From the NCBI RefSeq assembly GCF_019856455.1, contig NZ_CP082205.1, forward strand, positions 2,418,001 to 2,482,000: 64,000 bases of DNA, read 5' to 3'. Under the pieces are notes generated by a model. That model saw only the letters and a program-made list of their open reading frames with translations. It was not told where the DNA came from and did not search any database. Both the position numbers and the translations under genes were made by a program. Below are positions 9,684 through 17,036 of the stretch, piece after piece. This DNA is from Streptococcus suis (GTDB lineage: Bacteria; Bacillota; Bacilli; Lactobacillales; Streptococcaceae). Position 1 is the first letter of the stretch. Every line of letters begins with the position of its first letter.

Positions 9684-9820
9684 AATATTTAATTCCTTCG
9701 TGTTTTTTATGCCCTATCTATCCTAAGGGATAATCCTTGCAGAGAGCTTAAAGAAATGTAACAAATATTACAGATAACTTGCAATCTCTTAACAATTACA
9801 GTGTTCGGACTTTTTGTCAA

Positions 9821-9852
9821 AAAAACGACCTCCAATACGGAAGTCGTTTTCT
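9821..9852 (-). terminator. Terminator of the PTS operon
   Basis: The hairpin ACGACTTCC...GGAGGTCGT is followed by a T run on the minus strand, just after the 48-aa gene. The same roughly 30-bp hairpin sequence recurs at 23078-23110. Confidence 0.8.
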
Positions 9853-9863
9853 ATTTAGTGTAA

Positions 9864-10010
9864 TTATTTTCTCCTACTCCTAAGTACACTGATTAAAATA
9901 AAAACCAAACCAGATATAATGTTTAGATATTTATTCCCATAAAGCGGACTAATCGCGATAAGGAAAAATCCTAGCGCCAATAAGAAAGGAGATTTGTTCT
10001 TGGAAAACAT
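9864..10010 (-). CDS. Small membrane protein after PTS IIC
   Basis: A 48-residue peptide starting MFSKNKSPFLLALGFF, with two hydrophobic segments and a basic tail (LRSRRK). Its ATG overlaps the IIC stop codon (TAATG), indicating translational coupling. I do not recognise a family. Its position makes it the last gene of the beta-glucoside PTS operon, just before the terminator. Confidence 0.5.
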   Translation of the reverse strand: MFSKNKSPFLLALGFFLIAISPLYGNKYLNIISGLVFILISVLRSRRK

Positions 10011-11386
10011 TATTCCTCACCAGCCTTAACCTTATTGGCTGCAATAACAAATGGTGTCCAAATCAGGAAGGCAACAAAGAGGTTGAATAGTGAAACCAAC
10101 GCAGCCATAATGTTACCACCTGTTGCTAGATAAGCGTAGAGTCCTGGAGGGGTAATCCATGGAACAGGAGCAAAGACTGGCGGAATTATACCTGCCGCTG
10201 TCGCTAAGTATGCGATAGTTGCACAAATCGGTGGAACAATTAGCCATGGAATAGCAAACAGTGGATTCAATACCATTGGTATACCAAAGGTAACTGGTTC
10301 GTTAATATTGAATACACCCATTGGAGCAGATAATTTAGCTACCATTTTGTATTCTTCTCGTTTTGAGAAAATGAAAATAGCAATAATCAAAGCTAGAGTG
10401 ACGCCTGAACCACCCATTTGAGCATAAGCATCAAAGGAACCACGAGTCCAAAGCCACGGTAAATTCGCAGTACTATGAGTTGCAGTATAAGCAGCCGCAT
10501 TTTCATTTAGTGCAACCATATAGACTCCGTCCATAATTGGCGCCAAGACATTGTGACCATGCAGGCCGAAGAACCAAAAAAGTTGTACAAGGAAAGTTAA
10601 AAGAATGACTGACCCAAGACCTTGTGACAGACCAAGTAATGGCAGTTGAATATAAGTTGATACTAAATCTCCCAAAGATTGTCCTGTTAGAGTAAATGCA
10701 AGATATGCCACAATGGATGACGCATAAATTGCAGCAGTACCTGGGATAATAGCAGCAAAGGCCTTATTAACTGCCGGTGGAACAGAATCTGGCAATTTAA
10801 TAATGACATTCCGTTTTACAAGACTTGCATAGACCCATGTGGCGAGAAATCCAATAAACAATGCTGTAAACAAACCTGTTGCACCGCCATATTTCAATGC
10901 GATAGCTCCCCACTGGCTTGTTTCCAAGGCTGAAACTCCATCTGTCGTCACAATGGATAATCCCAAACCTTCCAAAGCAGAAACAACTGACTTATCAACT
11001 CCGTCTAAAGCAGTGGAAATCGTTACACTTTGAGGAATAGTAGAGATGAATGATGCAAAGGAAATCAAACCGCCTGCAAGAGGATTGACCTTGTACATCA
11101 AAGACAAGTTGTAACCAAAAGCAAAGGCAAAAACAAGTGCCATAATCCCAATGGTCCCAAAATAAACATAGCCATTGATGTTAATAACAGGCTGCATAGC
11201 CTCTGCAAAACCTGTCCAACCCATATTGTTTGGAATATCCCTCAAAAAGACATTGAGCAGGACGGCTACCGTACCAGCCATTGTAATCGGCATCATGGAA
11301 ATAAAGGAATCACGTATAGCTATCAAATGACGTTGCGAGCCGATTTTTCCTGATATTTCCATGAACTTTTCAGAAATATTTGACAT
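10010..11386 (-). CDS. PTS lactose/cellobiose-family EIIC permease
   Basis: A 458-residue membrane permease (about ten hydrophobic segments) of the CelB/LicC type. It opens with MSNISEKFMEISGKIGSQRHL and contains FGLHGHNVLAPIMDG and FNINEPVTFGIPMVLNP, both typical of the family. It would transport a beta-glucoside or cellobiose-like sugar while passing phosphate from IIB. It is intact, but the neighbouring IIB is broken, so transport would need a IIB from elsewhere. Its 5' end is duplicated at 13966-14248; the breakpoint is at base 11104. Confidence 0.93.
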   Translation of the reverse strand: MSNISEKFMEISGKIGSQRHLIAIRDSFISMMPITMAGTVAVLLNVFLRDIPNNMGWTGFAEAMQPVININGYVYFGTIGIMALVFAFAFGYNLSLMYKVNPLAGGLISFASFISTIPQSVTISTALDGVDKSVVSALEGLGLSIVTTDGVSALETSQWGAIALKYGGATGLFTALFIGFLATWVYASLVKRNVIIKLPDSVPPAVNKAFAAIIPGTAAIYASSIVAYLAFTLTGQSLGDLVSTYIQLPLLGLSQGLGSVILLTFLVQLFWFFGLHGHNVLAPIMDGVYMVALNENAAAYTATHSTANLPWLWTRGSFDAYAQMGGSGVTLALIIAIFIFSKREEYKMVAKLSAPMGVFNINEPVTFGIPMVLNPLFAIPWLIVPPICATIAYLATAAGIIPPVFAPVPWITPPGLYAYLATGGNIMAALVSLFNLFVAFLIWTPFVIAANKVKAGEE

Positions 11387-11429
11387 AATCTGTCTCCTTT
11401 TCTATTTTTTTATTGTTGTATAAACAAAA

Positions 11430-11873
11430 TCACGATGTCGAAGCACCTTCTTTAGAATACCGAATCAGTGCTTCTAATTGAGCATCTGTCTGCCGTTTCA
11501 AACTCTTAGAGAAGACTTTCTCCATTAAAAAGTAGTTCCCTCTCATAAATAAGTCTGCCGCTTCCATTTCATAAGAGTATTCAATCTCTGTTTGATTGTC
11601 CCCCAAAGCGTGCAAATCATAGCGGATATGCTCTTTTCCTCGATTGGAATGAAAACAAACAGCATAACGATAGGGAGCAAGAAATTCCTCTACATGCACC
11701 TTGACACTATGCTCTCCTTTGTTTCCAAATGTTTTTACATAGGTCAACCCCTTCTGGATATCTTGATCAAGAAGAGGACGTCCAGTATTTTGCTGATAAT
11801 CCTCTTTCAAGGATCGACCAATCGCAGCAAACAATTGTTCAATTGGAACCTGTCCTATTTTTTTGATTTTCAT
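11430..11873 (-). CDS. DUF3284-like protein of the PTS operon, copy 1
   Basis: A 147-residue soluble protein. The ATG at 11871-11873 (MKIKKIGQ) is preferred over an upstream in-frame TTG because it has GGAGG at good spacing. It resembles the DUF3284 proteins often found between IIA and IIC genes of cellobiose-type PTS operons; their function is unknown. The sequence has a SRPBCC-like flavour (KVHVEEFLAPYRYAVCF, IEYSYEMEA), but that is only an impression. An identical copy lies at 14292-14735. Confidence 0.7.
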   Translation of the reverse strand: MKIKKIGQVPIEQLFAAIGRSLKEDYQQNTGRPLLDQDIQKGLTYVKTFGNKGEHSVKVHVEEFLAPYRYAVCFHSNRGKEHIRYDLHALGDNQTEIEYSYEMEAADLFMRGNYFLMEKVFSKSLKRQTDAQLEALIRYSKEGASTS

Positions 11874-11909
11874 ACCTGTCCTCCTATCTTCGTTATCCAA
11901 CAAGGTGGC

Positions 11910-12242
11910 CTAGCCACAATTCTTCTGTTCAGCTAAACGCTTATAGAGCTCCACTACTTCCTTGGCCATATCAATAAATGTCAAGGCATTCATCAAGTGG
12001 TCTTGTCCATGCACCATTAGCAAGGTCACTCCCACTCCTTGCCCACCAGCCTCTTGGGCTAGTAGACCTGTTTGTGACTTGTGGGCAATATTTAGGGAGG
12101 TGTTTGCTTCTTGAAGCAAGTGCTCTGCCGTCTTGAAATCCTCCTGCTTGGCCGCTTGAATCGCCTGAACAGCATAGCCCTTTGCCTCTCCCCCATACAT
12201 AATAAGCCCCATAATCGCTTCTAAGTATTCCGAAGAGTTCAT
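11910..12242 (-). CDS. PTS lactose/cellobiose EIIA, copy 1
   Basis: A 110-residue all-helical IIA. The LMVHGQDHLMNAL segment (about residues 78-90) holds the phosphorylated His and neighbouring conserved Asp. LNIAHKSQTGLLAQEA is also typical. It accepts phosphate from HPr and passes it to IIB. The IIB 3' end lies directly upstream on the same strand. It is identical to the copy at 14772-15104. Confidence 0.92.
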   Translation of the reverse strand: MNSSEYLEAIMGLIMYGGEAKGYAVQAIQAAKQEDFKTAEHLLQEANTSLNIAHKSQTGLLAQEAGGQGVGVTLLMVHGQDHLMNALTFIDMAKEVVELYKRLAEQKNCG

Positions 12243-12243
12243 A

Positions 12244-12358
12244 CTAGTCCTCCATTAGTGCCAAAGCAGCATCGAGCACCTTAGCACCATTCATCACTCC
12301 ATAATCCATCATATTGATTGCATCCACCTTGATTGCAGGCTCGAACTTAGCCTTATAG
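12244..12358 (-). pseudogene. PTS EIIB 3' fragment, copy 1
   Basis: It encodes the C-terminal end of a cellobiose-type IIB (AINMMDYGVMNGAKVLDAAL, then ALMED and stop). IS copy B cuts it at TATAG. It has no start codon and no phosphorylatable Cys. This copy arose by duplication and is separated from the N-terminal half by both IS copies. Confidence 0.9.
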
Positions 12359-12466
12359 ACAATATGTAAAGACCCCCAGTTGAGAATTCGTGGATTTACC
12401 TGTACACTAGAATAAAAAAACAATCAACTTCTAACAGGAATTACCACACTCAATTGGAGGTCTTAT

Positions 12467-13588
12467 ATGTTTCATTTTACCACACTTTTCATCGGAATGG
12501 ATGTTCACAAAGAAAGTTTTTCACTCTGCTATTATGATATGATGGCGAATCAATTCAAACATAGCACTAAAGTTGGTCCAAATGTTAGCTATATTGTGAA
12601 CTATGTGAATGAGCTTCGTCGTTTATATGGTCAAGATGCAGAAGTGTTATGTGGCTACGAAGCCGGATGTCTTGGATTTACCCTATATCACCAGCTACAA
12701 GCTCACGGGATTCCCTGTATCGTGATGGCGCCTACAACGGTGATGAAGGAAGGATCTAAGCGTGTTAAGACTGATAAAAAAGATGCAGCTCAGCTCGCAA
12801 AAGCTCTGGCCTTTCGTAGCTATCGGCCTGTTCATATTCCTACTGTTGAGGATGAACAAGTCAAAGAATATATCCGCATGAGAACAGACCACAAAGTGGC
12901 TCTGAAGAAAATCAAACAACAAATTCTTGCCTTCTGTCTCCGACATGATTTTCGCTATACCGAGGGAAGCAGTAATTGGACACAGAAACATGTTCGCTGG
13001 CTCCGTTCCCTAAAACCTGAGGGACTTTACGCAGAGATTTTGACAGAATATCTATTGACCTATGAGAAATTAGTAGATCAAATAGAACGGTATGATGCAC
13101 GAATTGAGCAACTGGGTCAAAGCGACAGTTATCAAGAGAAGGTCTCACGGCTTTCTTGCTTTATTGGCATTAAAACACTAACTGCTCTTTCCATTGTGAC
13201 AGAAATCGGTGATTTTAATCGCTTTGCGACAGCTCAACATTTTGCTTCTTATCTTGGGCTAACTCCTAGCGAAAATTCTAGCGGCGACAAGGAGAGAAGA
13301 GGTGCTATCACCAAAGCTGGGAATAGCCATGTGAGACGACTTCTGATAGAAGCTGCACAATCATTGGCTAAGGGGACGATTGGGTATAAATCCAAAGAAT
13401 TGAAAAGGAGACAAAGTGGAAACCGAGTGGAGGTGATTGCTTATGCGGATAAGGCTAATGAACGCTTAAGAAGACGTTATCGCACACTTGTTCTAGGAAA
13501 AAATAAGAAACAAAATGTTGCTAAAACAGCTATTGCACGAGAATTGTCTGGTTTTATTTGGGGGATGATGACAGGAAGAATAGCTTGA
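12467..13588 (+). CDS. IS110-family recombinase, copy B
   Basis: Intact, 373 residues, same protein as copies A, C and D (SLKPEGLY at about residues 184-191). The upstream non-coding part of the element is only about 108 bp, against about 375 bp downstream. This is the IS1111-like arrangement, with the long structured end after the gene. Confidence 0.97.
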   Translation: MFHFTTLFIGMDVHKESFSLCYYDMMANQFKHSTKVGPNVSYIVNYVNELRRLYGQDAEVLCGYEAGCLGFTLYHQLQAHGIPCIVMAPTTVMKEGSKRVKTDKKDAAQLAKALAFRSYRPVHIPTVEDEQVKEYIRMRTDHKVALKKIKQQILAFCLRHDFRYTEGSSNWTQKHVRWLRSLKPEGLYAEILTEYLLTYEKLVDQIERYDARIEQLGQSDSYQEKVSRLSCFIGIKTLTALSIVTEIGDFNRFATAQHFASYLGLTPSENSSGDKERRGAITKAGNSHVRRLLIEAAQSLAKGTIGYKSKELKRRQSGNRVEVIAYADKANERLRRRYRTLVLGKNKKQNVAKTAIARELSGFIWGMMTGRIA

Positions 13589-13624
13589 AGTTAGCGCTTG
13601 TTTTCATGTACACTTTTGACCATT

Positions 13625-13905
13625 AAGTTTTATCATCGCAGAGCGATGAGGAATCCCTATTTCTATCCAAAATCACTGGGTGAATTTGGACAGAAATAAG
13701 GATTGAAATCATGTTTGAATGGAAAGTATCTTGAAGGAGTTTAGGACTTCAAGGTTTGAGTCATCTACGAAACGACTAAGTGGCACAATTGTGATCCACG
13801 CTTATAGAGAGTAGGACTCGCGGCAGAACCATTGACCTGTAGGTAACCAATCCACGAATATCAGAGTGGCCAATGCCCGAAGCTAAGAACTAGGCTCTTT
13901 CTAGA
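13625..13905 (+). ncRNA. Putative bridge RNA region, copy B
   Basis: The non-coding right end has a series of hairpins. They are TCATCGC-AGA-GCGATGA (13633-13649); a long stem CCTATTTCTaTCCAAA / TTTGGAcAGAAATAAGG (about 13656-13702); TTGAAG/CTTCAA; AGTC...GACT enclosing ATCTACGAAAC (about 13759-13777); a palindrome around CACAATTGTG; and CCAC-gaatatcaga-GTGG (13852-13869). The last loop contains ATATCAGA, identical to 8 nt of the rejoined element ends. AGTCAT (13759-13764) and TTATAG (13802-13807) match the right and left target halves. IS110-family elements are known to encode bridge RNAs. The exact ends and guide assignments here are inference. Confidence 0.5.
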
Positions 13906-13965
13906 TACTTTTCATTTTTTTATCAGTTCGATTGTTTTTACTTGACAAAGGGCTTTACATATCAG

Positions 13966-14248
13966 ACAAGTTGTAACCAAAAGCAAAGGCAAAAACAAGT
14001 GCCATAATCCCAATGGTCCCAAAATAAACATAGCCATTGATGTTAATAACAGGCTGCATAGCCTCTGCAAAACCTGTCCAACCCATATTGTTTGGAATAT
14101 CCCTCAAAAAGACATTGAGCAGGACGGCTACCGTACCAGCCATTGTAATCGGCATCATGGAAATAAAGGAATCACGTATAGCTATCAAATGACGTTGCGA
14201 GCCGATTTTTCCTGATATTTCCATGAACTTTTCAGAAATATTTGACAT
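13966..14248 (-). pseudogene. Truncated PTS EIIC (5' fragment)
   Basis: The first 94 codons of the IIC gene, then a fusion into the right end of IS copy B giving the tail LSDM and stop. It includes two to three membrane segments only, so it cannot transport. It may still be translated, because the native ribosome site and start are retained. Confidence 0.92.
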
Positions 14249-14291
14249 AATCTGTCTCCTTTTCTATTTTTTTATTGTTGTATAAACAAAA

Positions 14292-14735
14292 TCACGATGT
14301 CGAAGCACCTTCTTTAGAATACCGAATCAGTGCTTCTAATTGAGCATCTGTCTGCCGTTTCAAACTCTTAGAGAAGACTTTCTCCATTAAAAAGTAGTTC
14401 CCTCTCATAAATAAGTCTGCCGCTTCCATTTCATAAGAGTATTCAATCTCTGTTTGATTGTCCCCCAAAGCGTGCAAATCATAGCGGATATGCTCTTTTC
14501 CTCGATTGGAATGAAAACAAACAGCATAACGATAGGGAGCAAGAAATTCCTCTACATGCACCTTGACACTATGCTCTCCTTTGTTTCCAAATGTTTTTAC
14601 ATAGGTCAACCCCTTCTGGATATCTTGATCAAGAAGAGGACGTCCAGTATTTTGCTGATAATCCTCTTTCAAGGATCGACCAATCGCAGCAAACAATTGT
14701 TCAATTGGAACCTGTCCTATTTTTTTGATTTTCAT
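14292..14735 (-). CDS. DUF3284-like protein, copy 2
   Basis: Identical in protein sequence to the copy at 11430-11873, with the same start and ribosome site. It lies between the truncated IIC fragment and IIA copy 2. Because the IIC that follows is broken, it is now cut off from a functional permease gene. Confidence 0.7.
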   Translation of the reverse strand: MKIKKIGQVPIEQLFAAIGRSLKEDYQQNTGRPLLDQDIQKGLTYVKTFGNKGEHSVKVHVEEFLAPYRYAVCFHSNRGKEHIRYDLHALGDNQTEIEYSYEMEAADLFMRGNYFLMEKVFSKSLKRQTDAQLEALIRYSKEGASTS

Positions 14736-14771
14736 ACCTGTCCTCCTATCTTCGTTATCCAACAAGGTGGC

Positions 14772-15104
14772 CTAGCCACAATTCTTCTGTTCAGCTAAAC
14801 GCTTATAGAGCTCCACTACTTCCTTGGCCATATCAATAAATGTCAAGGCATTCATCAAGTGGTCTTGTCCATGCACCATTAGCAAGGTCACTCCCACTCC
14901 TTGCCCACCAGCCTCTTGGGCTAGTAGACCTGTTTGTGACTTGTGGGCAATATTTAGGGAGGTGTTTGCTTCTTGAAGCAAGTGCTCTGCCGTCTTGAAA
15001 TCCTCCTGCTTGGCCGCTTGAATCGCCTGAACAGCATAGCCCTTTGCCTCTCCCCCATACATAATAAGCCCCATAATCGCTTCTAAGTATTCCGAAGAGT
15101 TCAT
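14772..15104 (-). CDS. PTS lactose/cellobiose EIIA, copy 2
   Basis: Identical in protein sequence to the copy at 11910-12242. In this unit it is the first intact PTS gene downstream of the broken IIB, with IS copy C between it and the operon promoter. Expression would depend on read-through across the IS, whose own gene runs the opposite way. Confidence 0.92.
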   Translation of the reverse strand: MNSSEYLEAIMGLIMYGGEAKGYAVQAIQAAKQEDFKTAEHLLQEANTSLNIAHKSQTGLLAQEAGGQGVGVTLLMVHGQDHLMNALTFIDMAKEVVELYKRLAEQKNCG

Positions 15105-15105
15105 A

Positions 15106-15220
15106 CTAGTCCTCCATTAGTGCCAAAGCAGCATCGAGCACCTTAGCACCATTCATCACTCCATAATCCATCATATTGATTGCATCCACCTTGATTGCAG
15201 GCTCGAACTTAGCCTTATAG
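15106..15220 (-). pseudogene. PTS EIIB 3' fragment, copy 2 (ancestral position)
   Basis: The same 115 bp as at 12244-12358. Joined to the N-terminal part at 16828-17024 with IS copy C removed, it gives a 312-bp frame of 103 residues plus stop, the normal IIB length. This defines the insertion point exactly. Confidence 0.92.
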
Positions 15221-15328
15221 ACAATATGTAAAGACCCCCAGTTGAGAATTCGTGGATTTACCTGTACACTAGAATAAAAAAACAATCAACTTCTAACAGG
15301 AATTACCACACTCAATTGGAGGTCTTAT

Positions 15329-16450
15329 ATGTTTCATTTTACCACACTTTTCATCGGAATGGATGTTCACAAAGAAAGTTTTTCACTCTGCTATTATGAT
15401 ATGATGGCGAATCAATTCAAACATAGCACTAAAGTTGGTCCAAATGTTAGCTATATTGTGAACTATGTGAATGAGCTTCGTCGTTTATATGGTCAAGATG
15501 CAGAAGTGTTATGTGGCTACGAAGCCGGATGTCTTGGATTTACCCTATATCACCAGCTACAAGCTCACGGGATTCCCTGTATCGTGATGGCGCCTACAAC
15601 GGTGATGAAGGAAGGATCTAAGCGTGTTAAGACTGATAAAAAAGATGCAGCTCAGCTCGCAAAAGCTCTGGCCTTTCGTAGCTATCGGCCTGTTCATATT
15701 CCTACTGTTGAGGATGAACAAGTCAAAGAATATATCCGCATGAGAACAGACCACAAAGTGGCTCTGAAGAAAATCAAACAACAAATTCTTGCCTTCTGTC
15801 TCCGACATGATTTTCGCTATACCGAGGGAAGCAGTAATTGGACACAGAAACATGTTCGCTGGCTCCGTTCCCTAAAACCTGAGGGACTTTACGCAGAGAT
15901 TTTGACAGAATATCTATTGACCTATGAGAAATTAGTAGATCAAATAGAACGGTATGATGCACGAATTGAGCAACTGGGTCAAAGCGACAGTTATCAAGAG
16001 AAGGTCTCACGGCTTTCTTGCTTTATTGGCATTAAAACACTAACTGCTCTTTCCATTGTGACAGAAATCGGTGATTTTAATCGCTTTGCGACAGCTCAAC
16101 ATTTTGCTTCTTATCTTGGGCTAACTCCTAGCGAAAATTCTAGCGGCGACAAGGAGAGAAGAGGTGCTATCACCAAAGCTGGGAATAGCCATGTGAGACG
16201 ACTTCTGATAGAAGCTGCACAATCATTGGCTAAGGGGACGATTGGGTATAAATCCAAAGAATTGAAAAGGAGACAAAGTGGAAACCGAGTGGAGGTGATT
16301 GCTTATGCGGATAAGGCTAATGAACGCTTAAGAAGACGTTATCGCACACTTGTTCTAGGAAAAAATAAGAAACAAAATGTTGCTAAAACAGCTATTGCAC
16401 GAGAATTGTCTGGTTTTATTTGGGGGATGATGACAGGAAGAATAGCTTGA
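15329..16450 (+). CDS. IS110-family recombinase, copy C
   Basis: Intact 373-residue recombinase, identical in protein to copies A, B and D. It is antisense to the PTS operon it interrupts. Confidence 0.97.
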   Translation: MFHFTTLFIGMDVHKESFSLCYYDMMANQFKHSTKVGPNVSYIVNYVNELRRLYGQDAEVLCGYEAGCLGFTLYHQLQAHGIPCIVMAPTTVMKEGSKRVKTDKKDAAQLAKALAFRSYRPVHIPTVEDEQVKEYIRMRTDHKVALKKIKQQILAFCLRHDFRYTEGSSNWTQKHVRWLRSLKPEGLYAEILTEYLLTYEKLVDQIERYDARIEQLGQSDSYQEKVSRLSCFIGIKTLTALSIVTEIGDFNRFATAQHFASYLGLTPSENSSGDKERRGAITKAGNSHVRRLLIEAAQSLAKGTIGYKSKELKRRQSGNRVEVIAYADKANERLRRRYRTLVLGKNKKQNVAKTAIARELSGFIWGMMTGRIA

Positions 16451-16486
16451 AGTTAGCGCTTGTTTTCATGTACACTTTTGACCATT

Positions 16487-16767
16487 AAGTTTTATCATCG
16501 CAGAGCGATGAGGAATCCCTATTTCTATCCAAAATCACTGGGTGAATTTGGACAGAAATAAGGATTGAAATCATGTTTGAATGGAAAGTATCTTGAAGGA
16601 GTTTAGGACTTCAAGGTTTGAGTCATCTACGAAACGACTAAGTGGCACAATTGTGATCCACGCTTATAGAGAGTAGGACTCGCGGCAGAACCATTGACCT
16701 GTAGGTAACCAATCCACGAATATCAGAGTGGCCAATGCCCGAAGCTAAGAACTAGGCTCTTTCTAGA
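16487..16767 (+). ncRNA. Putative bridge RNA region, copy C
   Basis: Same structure as copy B (13625-13905). Confidence 0.45.
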
Positions 16768-16827
16768 TACTTTTCATTTTTTAATCAGTTCGATTGTTTT
16801 TACTTGACAAAGGGCTTTACATATCAG

Positions 16828-17024
16828 TCATTTAGCAAAAATTTAACCTGTGGACCTAGCAAAAGGACATCAATCTCCTTTTGACTAACTTCACTATCAG
16901 CTTCTGACACAGGGACTGCCCAAATCGTTGCCTCTATCCCCTTTTCTTCTGCGGCTTTCTGCATCTTGGTCACCAACATACTAGTAGACATACCAGCATT
17001 GCACACTAACATAATTTGTTTCAT
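16828..17024 (-). pseudogene. PTS lactose/cellobiose EIIB, 5' part interrupted by IS copy C
   Basis: It encodes [20 protein letters not shown] and onward to KFLLND, then runs into a TGA created by the IS end. The phosphocysteine loop (Cys8 in VCNAGMSTS) is present, but the last 38 residues are separated from it. It lies 12 bp downstream of the PRD regulator stop. With IIB broken, the IIA-IIB-IIC phosphate chain of this operon is interrupted. Confidence 0.93.
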
Positions 17025-17036
17025 AAAAAACTCCTC

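Larger units (their letters stand above)
11104..13965. repeat. Tandem duplication, unit 1 of 2 (2,862 bp)
   Basis: It contains the first 283 bp of IIC, DUF3284, IIA, the IIB 3' end and IS copy B. It is repeated immediately at 13966-16827. Every gene pair is offset by exactly 2,862 bp and the encoded proteins are identical. The junction between the units lies at the right end of IS B, at its AG core. Confidence 0.97.
12359..13965 (+). mobile_element. IS110/IS1111-type insertion sequence, copy B
   Basis: 1,607 bp. Left flank CCTTATAG (IIB gene); right flank ACAAGTTG (inside IIC), which is a duplication junction and not a normal target. The transposase region is identical to copy C. Near the right end it has seven T followed by ATCAG (13913-13924), as in copies E and F, where copies A, C and D have six T and AATCAG. 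Its right end therefore did not come from a simple copy of C. Confidence 0.95.
13966..16827. repeat. Tandem duplication, unit 2 of 2 (2,862 bp)
   Basis: Repeats 11104-13965. It ends with IS copy C, whose flanks are the two halves of the IIB gene, so this unit carries the original IS insertion. One difference between the units was seen, in the IS right end (T/A near 13920 versus 16782). Confidence 0.95.
15221..16827 (+). mobile_element. IS110/IS1111-type insertion sequence, copy C (inside EIIB)
   Basis: 1,607 bp, flanked by CCTTATAG and TCATTTAGC. Removing it restores a full-length EIIB codon series (LLND-YKAK), which is the clearest evidence for the element boundaries. Its transcription direction is opposite to the operon. 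Confidence 0.97.

Noticed and set aside
9740..9800. WalR/VicR box upstream of the CHAP gene
   Set aside because: TGTAAT and TGTTAC occur close together, but the spacing is 3 bp where the known consensus needs 5.
12350..13972. Alternative IS boundaries leaving TATAGAC and GTCATT as the target halves
   Set aside because: All left flanks share TATAGAC and all target-type right flanks share GTCATT, so this was possible. But the interrupted repeat ends (TATAGTC...TGAATTA) and the AG shared with both duplication breakpoints fit TATAG^TCATT. EIIB is in frame either way, so it cannot decide.
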